Positions 10,560-20,135 of a stretch of 64,000 nucleotides of DNA are shown in pieces. Source of the DNA: Macrothele yani (lineage: Eukaryota > Arthropoda > Arachnida > Araneae > Macrothelidae); assembly GCA_039090855.1 (NCBI GenBank), contig CM077005.1:77434607-77498606 (forward strand), in the 5' to 3' direction. The notes under the pieces were generated by a model, which had not been told where the DNA came from, did not search any database, and saw only the letters and a program-made list of their open reading frames with translations. The translations under genes and the position numbers were made by a program. The stretch's first letter is position 1. Each line of letters starts with the position of its first letter.

Positions 10560-12376
10560 GGACAACTAAAGAAGATGTGACTTCCAAAGTGGAATATATA
10601 GAGCTATGCAAGACAGTAAGAAAAAGTATCACTGAAGACGTAAGAAAATTCAACTGTGAACTAGTGAGGAAAGCAATTGAAAACAACCAAAGCCTAAAGA
10701 TAGCAAAGGGACATCTCAGTAAGGGAAGAAAACAGATTATGGCACTGAGAAAAGAAGATGGTTCTGTAACAAGAAATAGAGGCGAAATTTTGACAAGAGT
10801 GAAAGATTTCTACTCCAAATTATATGAAAGGGATGATATATGCACTCCAGACATCATGAAAGATACCAGTACCAGAGTTCCTCCAGTCCTTCCAGCAGAA
10901 GTTGCACATGCAATCAAGAACATGAAGCGAGGAAAAGCTCCAGGAGAAGATGGAATTACTGTAGACATCATACAAGAAGCAAGTGGAGAAATCGAAACAG
11001 TACTCGCCCAAATTTTCACTCGATGCCTTAATGAAGGAAAGATTCCTGAGGATTGGAACACCGCTACAATGATCCTGCTACATAAGAAAGGTGACATTGA
11101 GGATCTCGGAAACTACAGACCTATCAGCCTCCTATCAGTAGTTTATAAAATCTTCACTAAAGTTCTTTCACACCGCTTGAAGGTAACACTGGACATGGCT
11201 CAACCGAGAGAACAAGCTGGATTCAGGAGTGGCTACAGCACAATAGATCATATCCACGTGCTAAGAGAACTAATTGAAAGAGCGAGGGAATATGAGCTTC
11301 CATTGTGCATGGCTTTTATCGATTATGAAAAAGCCTTTGATTCGGTGAAACCATCAGCAGTTACAATGGCTCTGAAAACCTGCGGTATTGAAGATGCATA
11401 CATTAATATTATTAATAACATCTATGAAAATGCAAGTGCAAAGATTAGGCTGTTTGAAAATACAACACACGTAAAAATTGGAAAGGGAGTGAGACAAGGT
11501 GACACCATATCTCCGAAGCTCTTTAATGCCACATTGGAGGGTGTTTTTCAGTCGCTGAGCTGGGAAAACAAGGGGATAAAGATTAATGGAGATTATCTAA
11601 CCCACCTTCGTTTTGCTGATGACGTAGTCATTTTTGCAACTACCCCATCAGAGCTGCAGAGTATGATCCAGGAACTTGCTGACAAGAGTAAAGAAGTGGG
11701 ATTAAAAATGAACTTTCAGAAGACAAAAGTGATGTTCAATGCTTTTACAAGAAATGAAGATTTATCGATTGATGGAGAAAAGCTGGAGATAACAGATACG
11801 TACGTTTATCTTGGACAGCAGATATCAAGTGAGGGTCACATTGATGAAGAAATTTATCGGCGTACAAAACTTGCCTGGAGAGCTTTTGGAAGAAACAGCA
11901 TAATTTTCAAGAGCAATATGCCATTATGTCTTAAAAGAAAAGTGTTTGATCAATGCATCCTTCCAGTGCTTACGTATGGTGCAGAGACGTGGACCTTAAC
12001 TAAAAGAGACATACAAAGGCTGCAGACAACTCAAAGTAGCATGGAGAGGTGCATACTTGGTGTAACCAGGAGAGATAAGAAGAGGAACGCGTGGATCCGA
12101 AAAATGACAAGAGTGGAAGACATCATGATCAGAGTTAAATCCCTGAAATGGCAATGGGCTGGACATACTGCCAGAAGGACAGATCATCGATGGACAGCCG
12201 AAATTTTAGATTGGATTCCAAGGGACAGGAAAAGACCCAGAAGAAGACCACATGGGAGATGGGTGGATGAAATTCGAAAGTATGCAGGGGTGACATGGAG
12301 GAGACTGGCACAAGACAGACCGTTGTGGAGGAAACTTGGGGAGACCTTCGTCCAGCAGTGGATTGATAATGGTTGA
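10556..12376 (+). CDS. RTE reverse transcriptase
   Basis: 606-codon uninterrupted frame. It copies element RNA into DNA at the nicked target. Motifs in order: KAPGEDGI near 127, NYRPISLLSVVYKIFTK at 186-202, EQAGFRSGYST at 219-229, the palm motif AFIDYEKAFDSV with catalytic Asp256, RQGDTISPKLFNATL at 313-327, LRFADDVVIFA with the catalytic Asp pair at about 355-356, and the thumb segment TYVYLGQQIS near 415. The C-terminus is basic (RRDKKRNAW, KRPRRRPHGRWVD) and ends QQWIDNG, as in RTE relatives. No stop or frameshift was seen inside, which implies a young copy. Translation as written would need reinitiation at the overlapping ATGA; otherwise this is the second half of one polyprotein with a single frameshift. 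Confidence 0.92.
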   Translation: MRTTKEDVTSKVEYIELCKTVRKSITEDVRKFNCELVRKAIENNQSLKIAKGHLSKGRKQIMALRKEDGSVTRNRGEILTRVKDFYSKLYERDDICTPDIMKDTSTRVPPVLPAEVAHAIKNMKRGKAPGEDGITVDIIQEASGEIETVLAQIFTRCLNEGKIPEDWNTATMILLHKKGDIEDLGNYRPISLLSVVYKIFTKVLSHRLKVTLDMAQPREQAGFRSGYSTIDHIHVLRELIERAREYELPLCMAFIDYEKAFDSVKPSAVTMALKTCGIEDAYINIINNIYENASAKIRLFENTTHVKIGKGVRQGDTISPKLFNATLEGVFQSLSWENKGIKINGDYLTHLRFADDVVIFATTPSELQSMIQELADKSKEVGLKMNFQKTKVMFNAFTRNEDLSIDGEKLEITDTYVYLGQQISSEGHIDEEIYRRTKLAWRAFGRNSIIFKSNMPLCLKRKVFDQCILPVLTYGAETWTLTKRDIQRLQTTQSSMERCILGVTRRDKKRNAWIRKMTRVEDIMIRVKSLKWQWAGHTARRTDHRWTAEILDWIPRDRKRPRRRPHGRWVDEIRKYAGVTWRRLAQDRPLWRKLGETFVQQWIDNG

Positions 12377-12396
12377 CAATGATGATGATGATGATG

Positions 12397-12401
12397 ATAT
12401 T

Positions 12402-12433
<32 letters not shown>
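12397..12433. repeat. Right target duplication of RTE, (GA)n
   Basis: Begins atatttagagagag and continues as GA repeats to 12433, matching 9172-9209. It follows directly on the element's (GAT)n tail. Confidence 0.85.
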
Positions 12434-12436
<3 letters not shown>

Positions 12437-12749
12437 GTAAAAAATGAAAATTGCAAAAAATAAAAATTTCATAAAAAATCCAGAATGAAATTCAAAGTGG
12501 AAGTTCAAAACTGAAAACCGAACAATAAAAAGCAAAAAATTAGGTTGCCGTCATCAGGGGTGCATCAACTTGCGGAAGTTGCCTTTCTAGTACCAACAAA
12601 CGACAAGGAGAACCAAAAATGTCGGTTGGTCATGCTCCCTAGGCCACCAGACCAAACACCAAAACAGATTCAAAAATTCAGAGAACAAAAATGTAAACAC
12701 TGAAAATATGATAAACAAGAAAGATGGCACCGAATTTTCGGGTGTAATA
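12434..12749. other. AT-rich spacer
   Basis: Poor in coding signal, with short A-rich word repetition (aaaaaatgaaaattgc). No feature supported. Confidence 0.45.
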
Positions 12750-14941
12750 AGCACGTCTTTTGAATCCGTTCTGACGCAAATTAAATTTATCAAACCTATT
12801 CAAAGTCAATGGAACCGGTATGGAAAACAACAGTATCTGACGGAAGAAAGAAGTTTTTCAATCGGGTCTTTAATCCCTCAGATATTGGTGTAAACGGAAT
12901 CGTGAGCTTACGAACTCTTAGAAACAGAGTTATCGACAAAAATAAGATGTGACTTTACGTCCCTTGGTGGGAAAACTATGCATTATTTTAGGAAGAAAGT
13001 ATTCTCAAAAGATCCATATGAGCGAAATCGGTCCAAAAAAAAATTTTTTTAGTCGAGTTTTCAGGAGCCCAGTTTTTGCTACAAATACATCAGAAGTAGA
13101 AATTAACACTTATGACCCCTGGTGGCCAAACCATTCTTTACCAAACATTAGAAATTACGTGAAAAATAGTTTCCGTCAGGTCTTGTATGCGATACAGGAA
13201 GAATTTTTCAAATCGGAGTTTTAGGAGCAGAAAACGCAATTTACCATTGTTCGCCCTAGCGGAAAGTCTATGATTTACTTGAAAATTTTGAATTTATAGG
13301 AAAAACATTTCGCATCGGAAACACTATCCAACAAAGAAGGAATTTTTTCAAATCGGACTTTTAGATGTGGAGATATTGACAAAAATAAGATATACATCTA
13401 CGCCCCTGACGTAGAAACCATGCATTATTTCAAGAAGAAAATGTTCCTAAAATGTTTGTCGACATGAGTAGTATCGGTCCACAAAAGACTTTTTGCAATC
13501 GAGAATTTAGAAGTTCATATTTTGCTGCAAATACATCAGAAGCGGAAATTAAGACTTACGCCACCTGGTGGCCAAACAATTTTTTCCAAATTTTGAAATT
13601 ACATGCAAACGATTTCCCACCAGGAGCTGTATCCGGTGCACAAAGAACTTTTCAGATCGGAGATTTAGAAGCAGAGATATAGGGGGAAACGCAATTTACC
13701 TTTACGCCCCCTAGCGGAAAGTCTATGAATAACTTAAAAATTTTGAATTTATAGGAAAAACATGTCACACTGGAAACACTATCCAACAAAGAAGGATTTT
13801 TTAAATCGGACTCCTAGAAGTCGAGATATTGACAAAAATAAGATATACCTCTACGCCCCCTGGCGTAGAAACCGTACACTATTATAAGAAGAAAATGTTT
13901 CTAAAAAGTTTGTCGGCATGAGTAGTATCGGTTCACAAACGACGTTATTTTCAATCGAGAATTTAGAAGCTCATATTTTGCTCCAAATACATCAGAAGCG
14001 GAAATTAAGGTTTACGCCCCTGGTGGCCAAACCATTTTTTTACAAAAATTAGAAATTATGTGCAAACGATTTTCCATCAGGAGCTGTGCAGAAAGGATTT
14101 TTCAGATCGGAGATTTAGAAGCAGAGATATAAGGGAAAACGCGATTTACCTTTACGCGCCTTAGTCTATGAATTACTTGAAAATTTTGAAATTATATGAA
14201 AAACATGTCATACGGAAAACACTATCCAACAAAGAAGGAATTTTTCAAATCGGACTCCTAGAAGTCGAGATATTGACAAAAATAAGATATACATCTACGC
14301 CTCCTGCCGGAGAAACTGTGGAATATTTTAGGAAGAAAATATTCCGAAAAGGTTTATCGATGTGAGTTGCATCAGTCCACGAAAGAGTTTTTTCAATCGA
14401 TATTTTAGGAGATCAGATTTTATGGCAAATACATCAGAAGCAAAAATTAACACTTACGCCCCGTGGTGGCCAAATTATATGCAAAAGATTGTGCATCAGG
14501 AGATGTATCTGCTGAAAAAAAAAATTCAAATCGGAGTTTTAGAAGAAGAGTTATCGGAAAAATGCAATTTACTTTTACGCCCCCTAGTGGAAAATCTATG
14601 CGTGATTTGAAAAAGAAACTATATCCAAAATACTCTTCGACATTAATGGAATCGAAAGATAAAAGATTTTTTTCAATCGGATGTTTAGAAGCAAATATGT
14701 TGAATAAAACGTATTTTTGAATTCGACATCATCTGCATTTACGCCCTCTAGCGGCGAAATTGTACATCGTAAAAAAAAATGAAATAAAGGATCATCATTC
14801 GCATATTTCAAGCTTTCGAATGCAAAAAGAATTTTTCAAATCGGACTAATAGTTGCTGAGATACCGTGGGTACAGACGGACGGACGGCTGGACGAACAAA
14901 CCGATAACATAAGCACGATCTTTTTTTACAAAAGACGTGCT
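12750..14941. repeat. Higher-order tandem array, ~150-bp monomers in ~450-bp units
   Basis: The anchor caaatacatcagaag starts at 13082, 13528, 13984 and (with changes) 14426, giving periods of 446, 456 and 442 bp. Each period contains three related monomers sharing a tcaaatcgga...tagaagc...gagatat block and a GC-richer core tacgcccc(c)t(g/a)g(t/c)gg. Cores lie at about 12957, 13114, 13251, 13399, 13557, 13703, 13853, 14013, 14153, 14297, 14456, 14576 and 14740. Monomer types alternate as A (ggtggcc), B (tagcgg) and C (gacgtag or ggcgtag). The whole is bounded by an inverted 13-mer, agcacgtcttttg at 12750-12762 and its complement at 14929-14941, so it could be the inside of a non-autonomous DNA element. 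No coding capacity; small frames inside are chance. Confidence 0.9.
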
Positions 14942-14951
14942 AAAATGGCTT

Positions 14952-14959
14952 ACCGGCAG
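14952..14959. repeat. 8-bp target duplication, left (accggcag)
   Basis: accggcag immediately precedes the hAT terminus cagtggcggct and is repeated exactly at 17629-17636. Eight base pairs is the hAT target-duplication length. Confidence 0.95.
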
Positions 14960-17628
14960 CAGTGGCGGCTTTTCAGGTGAAGTAGGTGAAGTGCCTCTTC
15001 ACCTATATATCTTGTATTTTACTCAAAATAAAGTTTTATTCAGTATCTTTTTATAATATTTTTTTTTGCCTTTATTCAGTTCCAAAATACTCAAAATTTT
15101 GAATAGATATTAATTCACATGGCGCGCTCAATACGAAAAACAAATGCTTATACGCAAAGCAGTGCAAGTGAAGAGCCGAAATGAGAATGCTTGGAAGACT
15201 GCAGTTTTTCGCAGAGTTGTCATGGTAACCGTAACGTCACCCTCCCCAATCTGCTCGCTCAAGTGAAGTGTTTCAGCTTCACGCGCCTTACCTCTGCATC
15301 TTTCAGTTTTTGAGCGTAAAGTCGTGAGAGATCACGGTGGAGTGGGCGGACTACCAGGATACCATGCAATCTACTAGGGTTTTTCCTTGTGGTGCTGTGG
15401 TACATTATTTTCCGAAAGGAATTTGTTCTTTCGTGCTTTGTGATTATTTGTTGAAAGCTTTAACTGATATTTTAGGTTTGTGTACAATTTAACTGATAGT
15501 GATAGTTTTTAGTATGCATCCTGTGGACGACATTGTTTGTAATTTATTGCAAACTCCATTTACTCTGTGGAAAGATGAAGATAAAAGAGACATTTTGCTT
15601 CAAGGACGACCAACAGATTCACTGACAATTGTTGCCAAGAACGAAATCAAGAAGAGCGGTAAATCTAACAATATTAATTTTAAAAATTGTTGGTTTAATG
15701 AATATAAATGGATTTGCAGCACTTCTGTGTTAATTTTTTCTTCGGCCCTGCTTACTTTTTAGTAATAAACATTCGGCGTGGAATAAAGACGGATTCTCAG
15801 ATTCATTAAGCGTAACACGGTCACTTCATAAACATCGTGATTCTGCGACACCTAAAATGCGGATTAATGTTAAGGAATTTTGAAAAATTTAAAACACCAT
15901 TGCCGATGTCCTGAGGAAGAATGCTGGGCTCTTGAAAATGCATTTTAACGAAAACGTTCATTTAAATAGACTTTTCCTGCAGACAGTGATTGATGCAGTA
16001 TTAGTCTATACTGTATTTGAGCAAACAAGAACTTGCATTCCATGGTCATGACGAAAGCATGGGCTCGATAAATCGTGGAAATTTCATTGAATTACTTTCA
16101 TTGTTGATATGAAGAAGTTCTTTAGAAATTGAAAATCAATACGAAAGGATAAAAGAACTATTCAAAATGAATTAATTGATGTATTTCTAAATATATAAAC
16201 GATGACGTCAAAAATTAAATAATTTTTGATTGTTGATTCGGAAGGTGTATTGGTTGAGGGATTTTGGGTTTCCATTATGTTAATGATAGAGCGTCAGGAG
16301 CTTTATACAAAATGCTAGACAAAATTTTGGAACAGTCTGATTACCAACACAAATTAGGACAATGTGACGATGGGGCAAGTACAATGTCTGGACACTTAAA
16401 TGGGCTACAGAAAAAAAGTCAAGGATAAAGCTTCTCAAACTGTTTTTGTTCAATGCTTAGTTCATCGTTTGAATCTTGTATTACACCAGAGTTTTTCTAA
16501 AATTTCTAAGTGTCGAATACTTTTTGCAAGCCTCAGTGGAATTGCTTCATTTTTTCACCATTCTGCGAAGCTGTCTTATACACTTATATCAACAACCGCC
16601 AGATGCAGACCAACCAAAACAGAAACTCGATGGTCCTCCACTTCGAAATTAGTAAGTGCAGTTGTTGAAGATTTGGATAAATTGAAGAAAGTGTTCGGAT
16701 TTCTGACGAATAGCGAATAATCAGACAAAAAATCAATTCATCTTGCCAAGGGTTTTTGAATGATATCAACACTTTGGAATTTACATTTTTGACACCACCG
16801 ATCTATTATTCGAACTTTTGAAGAAAAAATAACTAAACATAAACTACTGTGTAACTAAAATTTAAAAAAAACGTGAAATGTTGAGCCATAAAAGGAACGA
16901 TGAGTTATTTGAGACACAGTTTGGAAAAGCTAGCAAAATCACAGAAATGAGCACGGGAATATGCTGCTCTTACAAAAGAAACAATTTTTCAAAATTATAA
17001 ACAATTGTATTTTGAAATTTTGGACCACATTCTTATGGAAATGGATATAAAATTTCAAGACTGTAAGAAACTTCAATTTGTCTGACTTGCTGACACAAAC
17101 AAATTATAAGCTTTCCCTCTCGCGCTCTTGAAAATCTACACTTTTACGGAAACATATTTACTAAACACCAGCGCCTAAAAAATGAACTGAGGCTTGTATA
17201 TTCCGATGAAAAATTAAGGAATATATTGACTCAAGAACCCCTTCGAATGTTTCACGGAGACAAACACATTTTTACAGAAGATTATAAATTGGTTTTCCTC
17301 AGTTTAACAATTCCATCTACAAGTGTGCCAAGTTTTCTTAAAAGAATACAAACTTGCTCAAGAAACACTAGTTCTCAAGATAGACTCGCTTCTCTGGCAA
17401 ATATTTCTATTCAGGAAGACATTTTATTGATGCTCACGAAGAAACAACCATCTAACCATCTTATGACGACATAATCGACAAATTTGCAGCTGTAAAAGGA
17501 AGAAAAAATTGATTTAATATACAAAAAATAAGTGTCTTCATTAAGGGATTTTCATTGTAGGCAGTATATATCTTTTCATTCTGCTCTTGTACCTCTTCAC
17601 CTATTTTTCCAACCACGAGCCGCCACTG
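14960..17628 (+). mobile_element. hAT transposon (ZMYM1-like transposase lineage)
   Basis: Complete in outline: 2669 bp with TIR cagtggcggct at both ends (14960-14970 and 17618-17628), subterminal aggtgaag repeats near each end, and the perfect 8-bp duplication accggcag outside. It carries a decayed transposase on the plus strand. It lies about 20 bp beyond the end of the tandem array. Confidence 0.95.
15511..17474 (+). pseudogene. hAT transposase, ZMYM1/TTF-finger type, degraded
   Basis: The N-terminal part (about 15520-15840) matches the TTF-type zinc-finger region of ZMYM1-like hAT transposases: NNINFKNCWFNEYKWICS, then WNKDGFSDSLS and HKHRDSATPKM in a second frame. The central RNase H-like part at about 16340-16715 is the clearest: CDDGASTMSGHLNGLQKKVK, FVQCLVHRLNLVLHQSFS, LFASLSGIASFFHHSAK and TRWSSTSKLV. 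The C-terminal dimerisation part at about 17290-17430 reads PSFLKRIQTCSRNTSSQDRL then LASLANISIQEDILL; the usual ERSFS just before it is lost. Stops and frameshifts occur throughout, so it is a pseudogene. The cysteines of the finger are also largely substituted. Confidence 0.9.
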
Positions 17629-17636
17629 ACCGGCAG
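17629..17636. repeat. 8-bp target duplication, right (accggcag)
   Basis: Exact repeat of 14952-14959 directly after the right terminus gccgccactg. Confidence 0.95.
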
Positions 17637-18099
17637 ACCAAACAGGTCAACGCCACGAATGGAGACCAAACCAAACTGGACGAACGACCCACAAGAACAC
17701 AAATATATACGAAAACGCTAAAGTGGTCGCGGTTACATAACATCCTAGCAAGCCTAAAAAAAAAAATTGTGAAATGGCAAGATGCAAAACTGTGTATGTA
17801 AATGAAAATCTTCAGCTACTAGGGACCCACCAAGTGGCACTTTATTTTGCCTGATTTACTTAATATTGTTAGGTCCTGGATTAGTAAAGCATGTCAATGT
17901 GTAATTTGAAACTTTTTGAAACCAAATTAAAATGCAAAATTAAATGCTTTAAATAATGTTTTAAAAAAGTTATAGGAAAGTTGTTAGATTGCAATTTAGA
18001 AAGAAGTGTTTTAAGATTTTTTATCAGCATAAACTGTGTGGAACATATTTTTGCTGTTCTGTGAAATTGAGAAAGAAGTAAATTACGATGTACTTCTTT

Positions 18100-18475
18100 C
18101 GAAAGTGGTAAATTTTAACCGGTCGAAAGATCTCAACCACAGACAATCGCAAAAGTTATTGAGCGATTTGGAAGCTGAACATGGTGACGTGACATATTAC
18201 GCGGAAGTACGTTAGTTGAACCGCGGGAATATGCTTCAGCGTCTTTTTCTTTGAAGCAAGAAGTTCAACAATTCATAGAATCCAAAGAACAATCTACTCG
18301 CGAGGTAAATAATGAGAAGTGGTTAAGTGACTTAGCATTCCTTGTCGACATTACTGGTCACCTCAGTGAACTGAACTGCCGCTTACTTGAGAAAGGTCAA
18401 CTTGTTCATAACCTTTGTGACTATGTGAAAGCTTCTGAGACAAATAATCATGTGGGAACATCAATTGCAAAATAA
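18100..18475 (+). pseudogene. hAT fragment, GTF2IRD2/ZBED5-like
   Basis: Plus-strand fragment of the hAT lineage related to GTF2IRD2, ZBED5 and SCAND3-type transposase-derived proteins. Frame one reads NHRQSQKLLSDLEAEHGDV then TYYAEVR, a stop where the family has Trp, then LNRGNMLQR. After a frameshift near 18240 it continues QEVQQFIESKEQSTREVNN, EKWLSDLAFLVDITGHLSEL and NCRLLEKGQLVHNLCDYVKA. No TIRs were found; a SINE truncates the 3' side at 18546. It differs from the ZMYM1-type element just upstream, so it is an independent insertion. Confidence 0.85.
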
Positions 18476-18545
18476 AAACTTCCTTCACTTTCAAACATTA
18501 CCTGCGTTGGTGAATGAAAATGCAACATGGATGAAATACGGAATT

Positions 18546-18766
18546 TTTTTTTTTTTTTATTGGAGGTTTAAAGACCACCGTGAGCAACTCAATGGGCTAT
18601 AAGCAGTCGCCCGTCCGTAATTTAGGGTCACTGGTTCCAGGGAAGGGAGAGAGCCAGTGCCGTAAGACAAACACAACATCCATGCCTCACCGGGATTCTA
18701 ACCCGGAACCCTTACGGACGAATGATCAGAGGCCAGCGCCTTAGACCACTGCGCCACCGGGGCGGC
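18546..18766 (-). mobile_element. SINE-A copy, minus, perfect 13-bp duplication
   Basis: tRNA-derived SINE in reverse: T-run at the left, body, then the tRNA-like head ending gcgccaccggggcggc. The A-box (tggcgcagtgg) and B-box (family form ggttcgaatcc) read on the minus strand. It is flanked by gaaatacggaatt at 18533-18545 and 18767-18779, an exact 13-bp duplication. Confidence 0.95.
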
Positions 18767-18795
18767 GAAATACGGAATTACACCATACAAGAAAA

Positions 18796-19610
18796 ATTTT
18801 GAAGATAACAATCCATTTGTGTGTGTGTGTATGTAAATATGCCATGGATGGTAAGTTAGATAATATCCGAAAACTTGAAAATTTCGTCGTCCTGCAGTGG
18901 GAATCGAACCCGCGTCTCCCAGATAGCGCCCGGGTATGCTAACCACTACACCACCCAGAACGACGAAGTCTCAAGTTTCCGATTAATTTGAATATAACCA
19001 TCACAGGATTCGCTAGTCGAAGCAACCGGCATTCATGTTTAGCGAATCTGGAAATTACCGGATGTGATAATAATTAATCGGAAACTTGAGACTGGTGGTG
19101 TAGTTGTTACAGCATATATGGGCGCTATTTGGGAGACGCGGATTCAATACCCGCTCGAGGACGAAGAAATTTTAAGTTTTCGGATATTATCTGAGTTACC
19201 ATCCTTGTCATATTTGCACCAAAAAAACGGATTGTCATATTCAAAATTTGTATTATATGGGTTTGAATTATTAACAGGAATGAAATATCCCGTATTTCAT
19301 TCCTGATTTATCTGCTCCTCCGGGCAATCACGGGTTTGAATTATTAACCTCCGGATTCGCTAAACATGAATGCCGGTCGCTTCGACTAGCGAATCCTGTG
19401 ATGGTTATATTCAAATTTATCGGAAACTTGAGATTTGGTCGTTCTGGGTGGTGTAGTGGTTAGCATACCCGGGCAATATCTGGGAGACGCGGGTTCGATT
19501 TCTGTTCCAGGAAGACGAAAATTTCAAGTTTTTGGATATTACCTGACTTAACATCCATGTCATATTTACACCAAAAAAAAACGGATGGTCATCTTCAAAC
19601 TTTGTATTCA
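18796..19610. repeat. SINE-B palindrome with central third copy
   Basis: Three copies of a second tRNA-like unit (SINE-B). The left copy (about 18826-18965) is reversed and the right copy (about 19437-19600) is forward. The flanking sequence is also inverted: the segment at 18984-19047 reappears reversed at 19348-19412. The arms are thus about 240-260 bp around a roughly 300-bp centre, which itself holds a forward, more diverged SINE-B at 19085-19240. The tRNA-like head reads tctgggtggtgtagtggtta (A-box) and gcgggttcgat (B-box). The anticodon loop is not that of a working tRNA. Confidence 0.85.
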
Positions 19611-19849
19611 ACATGGAGCTCAAATGATTATATACAATGCATTTTAAATCTGAGAGAGGAGTTCAAAATCAGATTTTCTAACATCAAAGAGAATGAAATT
19701 TCCATGGCAATGTTCTCCTCACCCTTCTTGGTTGACATCGAAAGTGTTCCACTTCATCTACAATTAGCATTTGCAGATCTGCAGTGCGACTGCCGTGAAA
19801 TGCAAGTTTTTACAAGTTCCTGCAGTAACTTACTTTTATTCCGAAGAAA

Positions 19850-20068
19850 ATAATTTTTTATTACAAGTTTAATGACCACCGTTAGCAACTCAGTGGACTA
19901 TTATGAGCAGTAGCCCATTCCTAATTTATGGCCACTAATTCCAAGAAAGGGAGAGAACCAGTTTCTTAAGACAAGCACAACATTCATGCCTCACCGGGAT
20001 TCGAACTCGAACCCATCACGGACGAATGGTCAGAAGCCAACGATTTACCCGTGCGCCACCGGACTGGA
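19850..20068 (-). mobile_element. SINE-A copy, minus, diverged
   Basis: Same family as 18546-18766 with many substitutions (for example gccaccggactgg at the head). A possible short duplication gaagaaa flanks it at 19843-19849 and 20069-20075. Confidence 0.88.
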
Positions 20069-20135
20069 GAAGAAAGTTTCCAGAAATACATAAACATACA
20101 TTATTCATGTCTTCTACCTTGGCAGTACCTACATA

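Larger units (their letters stand above)
9210..12396 (+). mobile_element. RTE-type non-LTR retrotransposon, near complete
   Basis: About 3.19 kb, the size of RTE elements. A roughly 200-bp leader precedes an apurinic-endonuclease frame and a reverse transcriptase frame. The 3' end has no poly(A) but a short GAT/ATG-repeat tail (12378-12396), which is typical of RTE. It is flanked on both sides by atatttagagaga-type sequence about 37 bp long, best read as a target-site duplication. A 5'-truncated relative lies at 46.65-47.30 kb and a tiny fragment at about 51.93 kb. Clade assignment rests on size, domain order and tail type; a CR1- or Jockey-group relative is less likely. Confidence 0.9.

Noticed and set aside
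12949..14720. Short plus frames with recurring peptides (for example ANTSEAEI) as a repeat protein gene
   Set aside because: The peptides recur only because the DNA is a tandem repeat; frames shift and stop between monomers.
12750..14941. CRISPR array
   Set aside because: Units of ~150/450 bp without short identical repeats and unique spacers; eukaryotic context.
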